Assembly: GCF_023283845.1 (NCBI RefSeq)
Contig: NZ_JAKILC010000023.1
Span: forward strand, 1 to 58,730
Length of the DNA stretch: 58,730 nt
Source of the DNA: Shewanella marinintestina
Lineage (GTDB): Bacteria > Pseudomonadota > Gammaproteobacteria > Enterobacterales > Shewanellaceae
Reading direction: 5' to 3'
Below the pieces are notes generated by a model. The model made no database searches. It saw only the letters and a program-made list of their open reading frames with translations, and was not told the DNA's origin. Below, one piece after another: positions 18,129-26,078 of this stretch (positions are counted from its first letter, which is position 1; each line of letters opens with the position of its first letter). The translations under genes were made by a program, and so were the position numbers.

Positions 18129-18338
18129 ATGACACATAAACAACTTGATCATTTAGCAATGTACATAGATCAAAATAGAGTCGTAATGAGACCTGAAGTC
18201 CAAAAGCTATTAGGAGGGATCAGTCGCTCAACATTAGGAAGAAGGGTTAAGTCAGGCGAATTTCCGTCACCTAAACTGACAATAAAACGGCACTCATGTT
18301 GGATATTTAAAGATATCCATAAGTGGCTTCCTAATTGA
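18129..18338 (+). CDS. AlpA-like DNA-binding regulator (second of two)
   Basis: A 69-residue protein with an AlpA-style winged helix: VVMRPEVQKLLGGISRSTLGRRVKSGEFPSPKLTIKRHSCWIFKDIHKWL. It has the conserved P-E-V, S-R-S-T and G-E-F-P positions and a Trp-bearing end. It shares little identity with its upstream neighbour. They probably form an operon (12-bp gap, shared terminator at 18344). Two tandem regulators suggest a small switch controlling integrase/excision or the Gp2-like gene. Which role each has cannot be told from sequence. Confidence 0.75.
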   Translation: MTHKQLDHLAMYIDQNRVVMRPEVQKLLGGISRSTLGRRVKSGEFPSPKLTIKRHSCWIFKDIHKWLPN

Positions 18339-18343
18339 TAGAC

Positions 18344-18370
18344 AAAAAGCAGGCTCAGGCCTGCTTTTTT
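18344..18370 (+). terminator. Terminator after the AlpA pair
   Basis: AGCAGG-CTCAGG-CCTGCT hairpin with five A before and six T after. Confidence 0.88.
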
Positions 18371-18593
18371 ATACCCTGAATAACTCATAGGGCTTGTCAG
18401 TAGGGGCTCAAAAGACAACCTCACCCGCTGACACACTTTGACCCACTTATGAAGTTAACATTAACCAGCTGAAAAGCCTTCAAACCCGGACGTACTGCAT
18501 CGTTCAGGCAAAAACCAATAATGGATTACGGCGGATATTAAATAATATACCCCGCTAGGCTAGCTGCAATGCAAACAACTAGAAAAACTAACC

Positions 18594-19598
18594 ATGGCTA
18601 AACAGACAAATAAACCCAGCAGAAAAGCTAAGCCCCGTAAAAAGCGCTTTTGTATAACCAAACACAACTCAACGTTGTTTGCTTACAAGAACCATGCTTA
18701 CGATGTTTTTAAACCGGAACATAAGTGTTTAAGAAAAAGCATAGTTAATACCATTATCTCTGATTACGAGATCATGCATAGCCATTACAAACGACTGTTG
18801 GTTGCTAGAATTGATCTACACCCAAGCCACTACTCTTTTGATAACCAGACAATTACCCAGTTCTTAGAGCAATTACAGCAATTACTTGAAGCCCAATACA
18901 AATGTAAGGTGATTTACCACTGCGCCAGAGAGCAGAACACATCTGAGATTGAGCATTATCACCTTGAAGTCTTACTAAGCGCCCACAAGATAAAGCACTC
19001 ATACCGGCTACAATCGCTTATAAAAGCCATGTGGGAAATGCATGCGAATGGCACAGTCTCATTTGTTGAAAACCCTTATTGCATCACTTACAGAGGCGAC
19101 AAATCCTCACTAAAGAGTGCCATCTACCGCTCAAGTTACTTGGCTAAAGAGCACACTAAAGAGCTAAATGGCAAAGCTAAAGGCTTTTTAAGCAATAAGC
19201 TCGCTCCGGCAACAGACTTCGATCCAACAACAGATCTCATGCTGGTGGACCCAGAAGTCACCTTTAATAACAACCAACGGAAGCAAGCGTTTAAACATTT
19301 TCAAATAGCTAACCCACAGCTCAACAGTCAAATTACTCGACCACCAAAACATGGCTGGTTTAACCCCCTTTCTCACGATCAGCAGCTAAAAGCGTGTATT
19401 GCCGCAAAGCCCATCAGCTTAGAGCATTTAACCAATCCCCCTCTAAGTGATGCCAAACCAAAGTATCGCTATAAAGACTCGCTGATAAATGATCAAGCTA
19501 ATGAAGTGATCACTCAGCATGTAACAGTGATCACTCGACTATCAGCCCATGAACCGAAAAGTGATCACTCTTTTTTTGATCACCTAGATCATCAATGA
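18594..19598 (+). CDS. YagK/YfjJ (inovirus Gp2)-family replication-like protein
   Basis: A 334-residue protein with a very basic N-terminus (residues 1-22) and a core resembling the YagK/YfjJ C-terminal domain family, also called inovirus-type Gp2. Key segments are RLLVARIDLHPSHYSF (about 67-82), IEHYHLEVLLS with H121-x-H123, WEMHANGTVSFVENPY and YRSSYLAKEHTK. The spaced H-x-H after a strand is reminiscent of HUH nucleases, and members occur in P4-like islands and filamentous phages. A replication or nicking role is inferred. The last 95 bp of the gene contain three copies of the AGTGATCACT palindrome, so its own 3' end may be an origin or operator. Confidence 0.7.
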   Translation: MAKQTNKPSRKAKPRKKRFCITKHNSTLFAYKNHAYDVFKPEHKCLRKSIVNTIISDYEIMHSHYKRLLVARIDLHPSHYSFDNQTITQFLEQLQQLLEAQYKCKVIYHCAREQNTSEIEHYHLEVLLSAHKIKHSYRLQSLIKAMWEMHANGTVSFVENPYCITYRGDKSSLKSAIYRSSYLAKEHTKELNGKAKGFLSNKLAPATDFDPTTDLMLVDPEVTFNNNQRKQAFKHFQIANPQLNSQITRPPKHGWFNPLSHDQQLKACIAAKPISLEHLTNPPLSDAKPKYRYKDSLINDQANEVITQHVTVITRLSAHEPKSDHSFFDHLDHQ

Positions 19599-19749
19599 GC
19601 AAATTATAAGGCCGCCATAAACAACAGAAAACCAATAAGCCTCCGGGTGTTGTGAACATTTCAGTGATCAACTGTTCACTGCAAATTTCAAAATACAGAA
19701 CAAAGCCCATGAACCGAAGCAATTCCAAAAAGTGATCACTCGACTGATC
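19491..19749. repeat. Cluster of AGTGATCACT palindromes and nine GATC sites (origin-like)
   Basis: Perfect AGTGATCACT occurs at 19505, 19526, 19560 and 19731, with a partial copy at 19663. AGTGATCACTCGACT occurs twice (19526, 19731) and AGCCCATGAACCGAA twice (19544, 19704), giving a repeated larger unit about 160-205 bp apart. Nine GATC sites fall in 259 bp, roughly nine times the random rate. The cluster spans the 3' end of the Gp2-like gene and the gap to the next gene. Iteron-type origins and Dam-controlled operators look like this. Confidence 0.6.
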
Positions 19750-19768
19750 AAAAGGAGCAGAAACAAAA

Positions 19769-20425
19769 ATGGCTAGATTTAATCTTGAAAGCTTGCCCAA
19801 ATGCGGCGCTAAAACCAGAAGTGGAAAGACCTGCCAGCGCTATGGAAATATTACCAATGGCCGCTGCAAGTTACATGGTGGCCGCTCTACAGGTGCAAAA
19901 ACTAAAGAGGGAAAGATGGTGCTACGTACTAATGCCTTACTCAACGTTTTTGCTTGGCACTGTGATAAAACAATCTACCTACAAATCAAAGATTCAGACC
20001 TAGAAGGGGCTCTAATAGCCTATCTAACGCTAATAGAGCTACAAGACCTAAATTCTAGCGAGCTAAAAGCTCAGGTTTTCAACGTCGTCAGCCAATATCG
20101 AATTGAGCTAGAAATATGTAAATACCTCATCGCCGAACGTGATGGCTCAGCAGCTTTATTGCTTATTCAATCAGCGTTAGATCATTACTATAAAGATGAT
20201 GCGTGCCAGCACTTACTCTTCCACATTCACGCACCAATATATCCCTCACCTTTCTTTCAAAGGCTTACTGGCTCCAATGCGGAATTCGACCACCAGATGA
20301 AGTTAATGATAAATGCAGACAGAAAAAAAGGACCTTTCTACACAGGCACTACTAGATTAAGCCCGGGAATGAGAGCATTCAATAAGCAGATAAAAGCGCT
20401 GAAGAAGATGTACAAAGACCTATAA
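19769..20425 (+). CDS. HGGxSTG-domain protein, 218 aa
   Basis: The N-terminal 50 residues carry a probable zinc-binding knuckle (C12, C22, C33, H36) running into HGGRSTGAKTKEGK, the signature of HGGxSTG-domain proteins found in phages and islands. The remaining 165 residues are predominantly helical and unfamiliar. The family has no established function that I know of; a DNA-binding or terminase-small-subunit-like role has been suggested by analogy only. An AAAGGAGC Shine-Dalgarno lies about 12 bases before ATG 19769. The repeat cluster lies immediately upstream, so the protein could be regulated by it. Confidence 0.7.
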   Translation: MARFNLESLPKCGAKTRSGKTCQRYGNITNGRCKLHGGRSTGAKTKEGKMVLRTNALLNVFAWHCDKTIYLQIKDSDLEGALIAYLTLIELQDLNSSELKAQVFNVVSQYRIELEICKYLIAERDGSAALLLIQSALDHYYKDDACQHLLFHIHAPIYPSPFFQRLTGSNAEFDHQMKLMINADRKKGPFYTGTTRLSPGMRAFNKQIKALKKMYKDL

Positions 20426-20601
20426 CGTAAATGCCACCAGCAAGGTCCACTCTACGAATTAAGGCAGGTAAAGACTCCAGCTTTTTCATTTTCAATCCTT
20501 GAGCTAAATCCTGTGCTTCCTTAAGGCTTTATGACACAATCGAAATGGGCAAAGCTGTCCGTAACTGTTTGTTATCTTTCCTAGAAGGACCTTGTTAGGT
20601 T

Positions 20602-23061
20602 ATGAGCATCAATAAAGCAAAACTGACTGAAACCGATATCATCAGCAAATTCATCATGCCAGCGATTAAAGATGCGGGCTGGAATGATATGACGCAAATT
20701 CGCCAAGAGGTGAAGTTACGCGACGGTAAGGTCATTGTGCGTGGCCAGCTCGGTGTACGCAAAACCGTAAAGTCTGCTGATATTGTGCTTTACCATAAAC
20801 CAAGCATGCCCCTTGCAGTGATTGAGGCTAAAGCGAACAAACATGAAGTAGGCAAAGGCATGCAGCAAGGGCTCGATTACGCCCGCTTGCTTGAAGTGCC
20901 TTTCATCTTTGCCTCTAACGGTGATGGCTTTATCTTTCACGATAAAACTAAACTGGGCACGTCTGAAGCCCACAACCTAGAATCCGAAATCCGCCTTGAG
21001 GACTTCCCATCACCGAAAGAACTCTGGGACAAGTATTGCGCTTGGAAAGGCTACACCGAAAAGCAGCTGCCCATTATCAACCAAGAATACTATGACGATG
21101 GTAGCGGTAAGCACCCTCGTTATTACCAACTGCAAGCCATCAATAAAACCGTAGAAGCAATATCATCAGGTAAAGACCGTGTATTGCTCGTCATGGCAAC
21201 AGGCACTGGTAAAACTTACACGGCGTTTCAGATTATCTGGCGTTTATGGAAGTCTCGCGCTAAAAAACGCATTCTATTCCTAGCCGACCGTAATATCTTA
21301 GTCGATCAAACCAAGACAGGTGACTTTCAACCTTTTGGTCCCGCAATGACCAAGGTCTCAGGCAGAACCGTTGACCCATCATATGAGATACACCTAGCGC
21401 TCTATCAAGCTTTAACCGGCCCAGAAGAGGCTCAGAAAGCCTTTAAGCAAGTAGACCCAGACTTCTTTGACTTAATCATTATCGACGAGTGCCATCGAGG
21501 TAGCGCCTCAGAAGACAGCGCATGGCGTGAAATCTTAGAGTATTTCAAAAGCGCAGCTCAAGTAGGCTTAACCGCAACCCCTAAAGAAACCGATGAAGTA
21601 TCAAACTCAGACTACTTTGGTGATCCGGCTTATACCTACTCCCTAAAAGAGGGCATTGAAGACGGCTTCTTATCGCCCTATAAAGTGGTGCGCGTTGATA
21701 TTGATGTTGATCTGCAAGGCTGGCGACCAACAAAAGGCCAAGTCGATAATCAAGGAGAGGTAATAGAAGACCGTATCTATAACCAAAAAGACTTTGACCG
21801 CACCATGGTGATTGATGAACGAACTCAGCTGGTGGCCGAGACGATAACCAACTACCTAAAGCGTACAGATCCAATGGCAAAGACCATTGTATTCTGTAAT
21901 GACATCGACCATGCCGAACGTATGCGCCGTGCTATCGCCAACCTTAATCCAGAGCAAATGGCGAAGAATGATAAGTACGTGATGAAAATCACCGGTGATG
22001 ATGAGCTAGGTAAAGCCCAGCTAGATAACTTCATCAACCCTAAAAAACCTTACCCTGTCATAGCCACTACCTCAGAGCTGATGACCACAGGTGTCGATGC
22101 TAAAACCTGTAAGCTGGTGGTACTGGATCAAAACATTCAATCAATGACCAAGTTTAAACAGATCATTGGTCGCGGCACCCGTATCGATGACAGATACGGC
22201 AAGTTATGGTTCACCATCTTAGACTTCAAAAAGGCTACCGAACTGTTTGCCGATGAGCGCTTTGATGGTACACCAGAGAAGGTCTTAGTCGTTACCCCTA
22301 CAGATATCGAAGATGACGATACTGACATTGATGGCACTGATGCTATTGATGACCCAAGTGGTGAAGATAATCCATTCGATGATGGTGAGCTTGGTGGCGA
22401 TAGCAGTGATACCCAGTCGGATGGCTCTGGCGATGATGGCCAAACACCAGAAGGTGAATGGACAGACGATGAAACCCGTAAAGTAGCCAAATACCGAGTC
22501 TCGGGTGTAAGCGTTAGTAAAGTTGCAGAGCGTGTGCAGTATTACGACAGTGACGGCAAGTTAGTTACCGAGTCTTTCAAAGACTACACCCGCAAAACCA
22601 TGGCTAAGCAGTTCAGCTCACTCGATGAGTTCGTAAAGCGCTGGAATGACTCTGACCGTAAACAAGCCATCATCGATGAGCTCGCACAAGAAGGTATTAT
22701 CTGGGCCGCACTTGAAGAAGAGGTTGGCAAAGAGATGGACCCCTTCGACATGATCTGTCATGTGGTGTACGACCAACCGCCGCTCACCCGAAAAGAACGT
22801 GCCAATAGCGTTAAAAAGCGTAATTACTTCACCAAGTATTCTGATACCGCCCAAACGGTACTAGAGAATCTACTGGTTAAATACGCCGATGTTGGGGTCC
22901 AAGAAATTGAAAGCATGCAAGTGCTAAAAGTGCAGCCCTTTAACGAGATTGGTAGCCTAAGCGAGATCGTTAAAAAAGGCTTTGGTGGTAAAAAAGAGTA
23001 CGAGCAAGCAATTAGCGAATTAGAAGCTGAGATTTATCAGCTCCACCAGCAATCAGCTTAA
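20602..23061 (+). CDS. hsdR: Type I restriction enzyme, R (motor/nuclease) subunit
   Basis: An 819-residue subunit, close in size to EcoEI-type HsdR. The N-terminal nuclease has D60...E75-A-K77. The superfamily 2 translocase has Walker A within V194-LLVMATGTGKT, the DEAH-like D295-E-C-H298, and motif V/VI around TTSELMTTGVDAKTC and QIIGRGTRIDDRYG. An acidic linker (about 573-635, rich in D, G and S) joins a C-terminal EcoEI-R-like domain that binds the methylase core. With HsdM and HsdS it cleaves unmodified DNA after translocation. Unusually, hsdM and hsdS lie 3 kb downstream beyond five other genes. Confidence 0.93.
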   Translation: MSINKAKLTETDIISKFIMPAIKDAGWNDMTQIRQEVKLRDGKVIVRGQLGVRKTVKSADIVLYHKPSMPLAVIEAKANKHEVGKGMQQGLDYARLLEVPFIFASNGDGFIFHDKTKLGTSEAHNLESEIRLEDFPSPKELWDKYCAWKGYTEKQLPIINQEYYDDGSGKHPRYYQLQAINKTVEAISSGKDRVLLVMATGTGKTYTAFQIIWRLWKSRAKKRILFLADRNILVDQTKTGDFQPFGPAMTKVSGRTVDPSYEIHLALYQALTGPEEAQKAFKQVDPDFFDLIIIDECHRGSASEDSAWREILEYFKSAAQVGLTATPKETDEVSNSDYFGDPAYTYSLKEGIEDGFLSPYKVVRVDIDVDLQGWRPTKGQVDNQGEVIEDRIYNQKDFDRTMVIDERTQLVAETITNYLKRTDPMAKTIVFCNDIDHAERMRRAIANLNPEQMAKNDKYVMKITGDDELGKAQLDNFINPKKPYPVIATTSELMTTGVDAKTCKLVVLDQNIQSMTKFKQIIGRGTRIDDRYGKLWFTILDFKKATELFADERFDGTPEKVLVVTPTDIEDDDTDIDGTDAIDDPSGEDNPFDDGELGGDSSDTQSDGSGDDGQTPEGEWTDDETRKVAKYRVSGVSVSKVAERVQYYDSDGKLVTESFKDYTRKTMAKQFSSLDEFVKRWNDSDRKQAIIDELAQEGIIWAALEEEVGKEMDPFDMICHVVYDQPPLTRKERANSVKKRNYFTKYSDTAQTVLENLLVKYADVGVQEIESMQVLKVQPFNEIGSLSEIVKKGFGGKKEYEQAISELEAEIYQLHQQSA

Positions 23062-23194
23062 GGGTTATTCTTAGGGCTCAATGATAAAGCCCGAATCATT
23101 ATAAGAATGAGCAGTGACTAATCCATTAGTCACTGCACTAGCTCTAGTACAAAGACTACTTAAAACAGAGCCCTAAACTGCCACTACGAATCCA

Positions 23195-24559
23195 ATGCAC
23201 ATGCAGCCAAACCTTAAAGCTTCAGCCTTTGTAACCCCCTATTTGAAGAGCTATCAAGGTATCAACTTCAAGCTGCTACTGGTGCTCATCTTAACCAGCT
23301 TAATCCCGTTAATATATTCCACGACTCGGATACATTTTCTAGGCGATATCCCTAATCCTTGGGCGTTCAGCATCGCAGCGCAAGTGGCTTGGCTTAATGT
23401 AATTTATGAGGTGCTTAGTGAGGCTCTGCTTTTACCGCTAGCATTCATATTTGGCCAAGTGATACGAGAACCTAAAAAGTACAATGTCAGGTTATCGATA
23501 GGGCTTACTATCGTGGTCATGGCCTATGCCAGTGTTACTATTACGGTAATAACTCTGGCACCTCAAATGGTTGTAGCTATGCAGCAGCAAGCCGCGCTTA
23601 TCGAGCAAACCGTCAGTTATATTCGCCTAGAGTCCATCGCGATTTTATTGTCGAGTGTATTTTCATTTGCAAGCTTAGTGCTCATACTCAAAAACAAGCA
23701 GAAGCTTATCTATCAGTTATTACTTATCCAAACCCTACTCACCCTATTATGCGACAACGTGTTTGTCAGTCAGCTGCCATTCTCTTTAAACCTTGGGGTT
23801 AATGGCATAGCGTGGACCAATATTATCGTCAGCTTGGTTTTATCTAGCGTGGCCATTTTATATTTAACCAGTAAGGGCCTATCGCTACGCCGCATTCAGT
23901 TTAATCAGCAACCATGGCTTACAACTTGGCTAAGGGTTGGCGCTAAGTCAGGCTTAGAGTCATTAGTACGCAACACCGCTTTTGTGGTGATGATCTTACA
24001 GCTGGTTAATCAGGTTCAACAAGCTGGAGTATTTTGGTTGGCGAATCAGTTTATCTGGGGGTGGTTACTATTACCTATTCTGGCGCTAGGCCAGTTAGTA
24101 AAGCGCGATGCGGCCAACAATGGTGGATTAAGCAAAGATAAAGTGAACAGCTATATGGGTATCGTAGTGGTATTTGTATGCGGCTGGCTGGGGTCTATGC
24201 CTGCATGGCAACCTTTTATCGAACACGTTATGGGTGTTAGCCAGTCACAAGCTGTCACCAAGCTAGTGTTACTTATGCTTGGCTTTTACATTGTGTTTGC
24301 CTTTAACCATGTCATTGATAGCTACTTTTACGGTATAGGCCGAACGGACTTAATGTTATACCAGTCGTTAATCGTAAACACAGGCTTCTACGGCAGTGCA
24401 TTTATGGCTTATCAAATGGGCTGGTTCGTTCCATCACTCGATAAAATAGCCATCATGTTTGGCCTAGGGATAACAATCGATGCCATCATCACCGCCTACC
24501 TGTACTACCGGCTAACTAAAGCCCGTGCCCCCAACATGACTAACATTCTAGTCCGTTAG
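23195..24559 (+). CDS. MATE-like multi-pass membrane protein
   Basis: A 454-residue protein with about 12 hydrophobic segments in the pattern of MATE-family exporters (LTSLIPLIYSTTRIHFLGDIPNPWAFSIAAQ..., GVNGIAWTNIIVSLVLSSVAIL, GAKSGLESLVRNTAFVVMI). It is plausibly a cation-coupled exporter or a flippase-like relative. The substrate is unknown. It sits between hsdR and the small-gene cluster, on the hsdR strand, with 133 bp between. MATE-like genes are not standard parts of type I restriction loci, so it may be a passenger or a dedicated partner. Confidence 0.7.
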   Translation: MHMQPNLKASAFVTPYLKSYQGINFKLLLVLILTSLIPLIYSTTRIHFLGDIPNPWAFSIAAQVAWLNVIYEVLSEALLLPLAFIFGQVIREPKKYNVRLSIGLTIVVMAYASVTITVITLAPQMVVAMQQQAALIEQTVSYIRLESIAILLSSVFSFASLVLILKNKQKLIYQLLLIQTLLTLLCDNVFVSQLPFSLNLGVNGIAWTNIIVSLVLSSVAILYLTSKGLSLRRIQFNQQPWLTTWLRVGAKSGLESLVRNTAFVVMILQLVNQVQQAGVFWLANQFIWGWLLLPILALGQLVKRDAANNGGLSKDKVNSYMGIVVVFVCGWLGSMPAWQPFIEHVMGVSQSQAVTKLVLLMLGFYIVFAFNHVIDSYFYGIGRTDLMLYQSLIVNTGFYGSAFMAYQMGWFVPSLDKIAIMFGLGITIDAIITAYLYYRLTKARAPNMTNILVR

Positions 24560-24576
24560 AATATACAGCGACCATA

Positions 24577-24600
24577 GGGGTGTTAGCCCCCTTTGCTTTT
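24577..24600. terminator. Weak terminator between convergent genes
   Basis: GGGG-TGTTAG-CCCC hairpin followed by CTTTGCTTTT, after the MATE-like gene. The stem is short and the T-tract interrupted. Confidence 0.5.
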
Positions 24601-24604
24601 ACAG

Positions 24605-24937
24605 TTAGCTATCTAGTTCACTAGACAGCTCAGTGAGACTCATCGTAATGTCATCATTTAAGCAGCTATGGTTAACATATTGGCTGCGGACTTTATCAAG
24701 GTTGAGGCTTTGGTAACTAGGCTGATCTGCCAATATATCAAGGTATGAGTCCAACACTTCCTCTTTGGTGGTTTTCCGCTGTAGCTGCTTCTTAATATTC
24801 GCAGCAAGCTTCTGCTCCGCCTCTTTATCATCGTCATCATAAAGCGCCTCATAAACTAGCTCAGCAAACTTGTTGATACTCAGGTTTAGCTTTTGCAGTA
24901 ACGCTTTTATTTGCTTTTGTTTTACTGCGGTCCCCAT
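24605..24937 (-). CDS. Hypothetical small helical protein, 110 aa
   Basis: A 110-residue protein with charged helices and no membrane segment. Its N-terminal half, KALLQKLNLSINKFAELVYEALYDDDDKEAEQKLAANIKKQLQRKTT, loosely resembles an Xre-type helix-turn-helix interrupted by an acidic loop. I do not recognise a family. A GGGGA Shine-Dalgarno precedes the ATG. It is divergent from the two tiny genes at 25016, sharing a 78-bp promoter gap that holds tandem GGTCCCCA copies. A regulator of the neighbouring block is possible but unproven. Confidence 0.6.
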   Translation of the reverse strand: MGTAVKQKQIKALLQKLNLSINKFAELVYEALYDDDDKEAEQKLAANIKKQLQRKTTKEEVLDSYLDILADQPSYQSLNLDKVRSQYVNHSCLNDDITMSLTELSSELDS

Positions 24938-25015
24938 CGGTCCCCACCCCCTATGTCATTCTGTGCCTGTCTTAGCGAAGACACTAATTAAATTAATCCG
25001 AAAAAGGAATTGAAC

Positions 25016-25165
25016 ATGACTAAAAATAAAACTCCAATGACACCTGAAGCCGCTGCTCGCATTCAATCAGGTACTGCCAAGCAAAATGGCGGCAAGGTAG
25101 AAAAAGCCAGTTTTGGTGCTCGCGCACAACGTGCGGCTGAAACCAACAAAAAGTCAGGTAAATAA
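25016..25165 (+). CDS. 49-aa seed-maturation (SMP/LEA)-like protein
   Basis: A complete 49-codon gene with a good Shine-Dalgarno (AAAAAGGAA, 6 bases before ATG). The peptide contains TPEAAARIQSGTAKQNGGKVEKASFGARAQRAA. It follows the pattern of the plant seed maturation protein domain (T-x-E-x-AARIQS-x-x-x-K-x-x-GG-x-V-x-x-x-S-F-x-ARAQ-x-AA) almost position for position. It is expected to be largely disordered and cytosolic. Its function in bacteria is unknown. The next gene starts 10 bp later, so the two form an operon. Confidence 0.75.
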   Translation: MTKNKTPMTPEAAARIQSGTAKQNGGKVEKASFGARAQRAAETNKKSGK

Positions 25166-25175
25166 GGAGATCACC

Positions 25176-25307
25176 ATGAGCAAATCAACACCAAAATCAA
25201 GCCCAAAAGCACCAGCTGCACCTCGTCCAAGTAACAACCCCAACTACCCAAGCACAACGGGTAAACCGTCTGGCGGCGGGCGCGGTAACGTTCCAAAGGG
25301 TAAATAA
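25176..25307 (+). CDS. 43-aa Pro/Ser/Gly-rich basic peptide
   Basis: A 43-codon gene starting at the ATG preceded by AAGGAGATCACC, an ideal ribosome-binding site that overrules the upstream in-frame start at 25113. The composition is striking: Ser/Pro/Lys in the first half (SKSTPKSSPKAPAAPRP), then NNPNYPSTTGKPSGGGRG and a basic NVPKGK tail. It is predicted to be disordered, with no signal peptide or membrane segment. The function is unknown. Its pairing with the SMP-like peptide and shared terminator imply a joint role. Confidence 0.7.
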   Translation: MSKSTPKSSPKAPAAPRPSNNPNYPSTTGKPSGGGRGNVPKGK

Positions 25308-25330
25308 AACCCTACTTGGTTAAGCTCAAC

Positions 25331-25360
25331 AAAAGCGGTTACTCAAGGTGACCGCTTTTT
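25331..25360. terminator. Bidirectional terminator after the small-gene pair
   Basis: AAAAGCGGT-TAC...GTG-ACCGCTTTTT, a long hairpin with an A-tract on one side and a T-tract on the other. It serves the small genes and the convergent gene at 25370. Confidence 0.85.
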
Positions 25361-25369
25361 ATCTATAAC

Positions 25370-25774
25370 CTATCTACAACTCTTAGTGTATCGACGAAAA
25401 ATGGGCACAAAACCTTTCGAGTCATCTTTATAATCAGAGTAGGGATAATCTTCTTGAGCCCCTTCCAGCGCACATAGACAAACATCACGCTTACTAAGGT
25501 AACGGCTTTGAGAAATAGAATTGCTACTGCCGTTAATACAGCTATCGAGCAGAGCGTATTCCACCGCGATAGGATATCGGTCACCGTAGCCTTTGGCCTC
25601 ATCTCGAAGAGTATGAACACCAATATAGGTTAAAAGGGCAAGCGCTGTTCCTGTTATGATTTTCCGCTTAGAAAACTCATAACCTTTGTAGTCTTTCTCA
25701 CATTTTTTACAGCGTATGTTTTCAGCGTATTCGATTTCATTATCTTCGCTGCAATGGGGGCATTCAACAATCAT
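25370..25774 (-). CDS. Zinc-ribbon membrane protein, 134 aa
   Basis: The N-terminus is a four-cysteine zinc ribbon (C5-P-H-C8 ... C22-K-K-C25). One hydrophobic helix (about 38-54, IITGTALALLTYIGVHTL) follows, then a roughly 75-residue soluble domain with further Cys (SCIN, CLCAL, SC at the end). The ribbon probably faces the cytoplasm and the C-terminal domain the periplasm. I do not recognise the family. It is the last gene before hsdM and reads away from it, separated by a 304-bp gap. An association with the restriction system or the other small genes is only contextual. Confidence 0.62.
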   Translation of the reverse strand: MIVECPHCSEDNEIEYAENIRCKKCEKDYKGYEFSKRKIITGTALALLTYIGVHTLRDEAKGYGDRYPIAVEYALLDSCINGSSNSISQSRYLSKRDVCLCALEGAQEDYPYSDYKDDSKGFVPIFRRYTKSCR

Positions 25775-26078
25775 GGGTCACCACTAACTTTCATCCTTGC
25801 TAATTAGTTGTTTTGCTGGCAATTTAATCACAACCAAATATTAAAAGCATCGCATTTTATATAACCCAAAACCTAACAATACCGTCATCCCCCCTTCACT
25901 CCTGTATCAGCGCTAAGCTGAAAACTTTACGCTTTACATACCTAACGTATGTCATTACCAGTAAAGCGAAACCCCCACCAGCTAGAACAGCAAAATAATC
26001 ATAACTAACTCACTGATTACCAGTGCAGGTATTGCTATACTGCCCAGCATTATATTTAGCAATTAAAGTAGCTTTGTT
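25775..26078. other. Intergenic region upstream of hsdM
   Basis: A 304-bp gap with divergent promoters for the zinc-ribbon gene and hsdM. Its main structure is the nested palindrome at 25930-25968. No additional gene is visible. Confidence 0.5.
25930..25968. promoter_or_regulatory. Nested palindrome upstream of hsdM
   Basis: CGCTTTAC (25930-25937) pairs with GTAAAGCG (25961-25968). Inside and overlapping it, ACATAC (25936-25941) pairs with GTATGT (25947-25952) around CTAAC. It lies about 110 bp before the hsdM start. It may be an operator timing methylase expression, or a transcript hairpin. No T-tract follows. Confidence 0.5.

Noticed and set aside
22137..22490. A 117-aa minus-strand open frame inside hsdR.
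   Set aside because: It is the antisense shadow of the acidic Asp/Gly/Ser linker of HsdR, with Ser/Pro-rich low-complexity composition and no ribosome-binding site.
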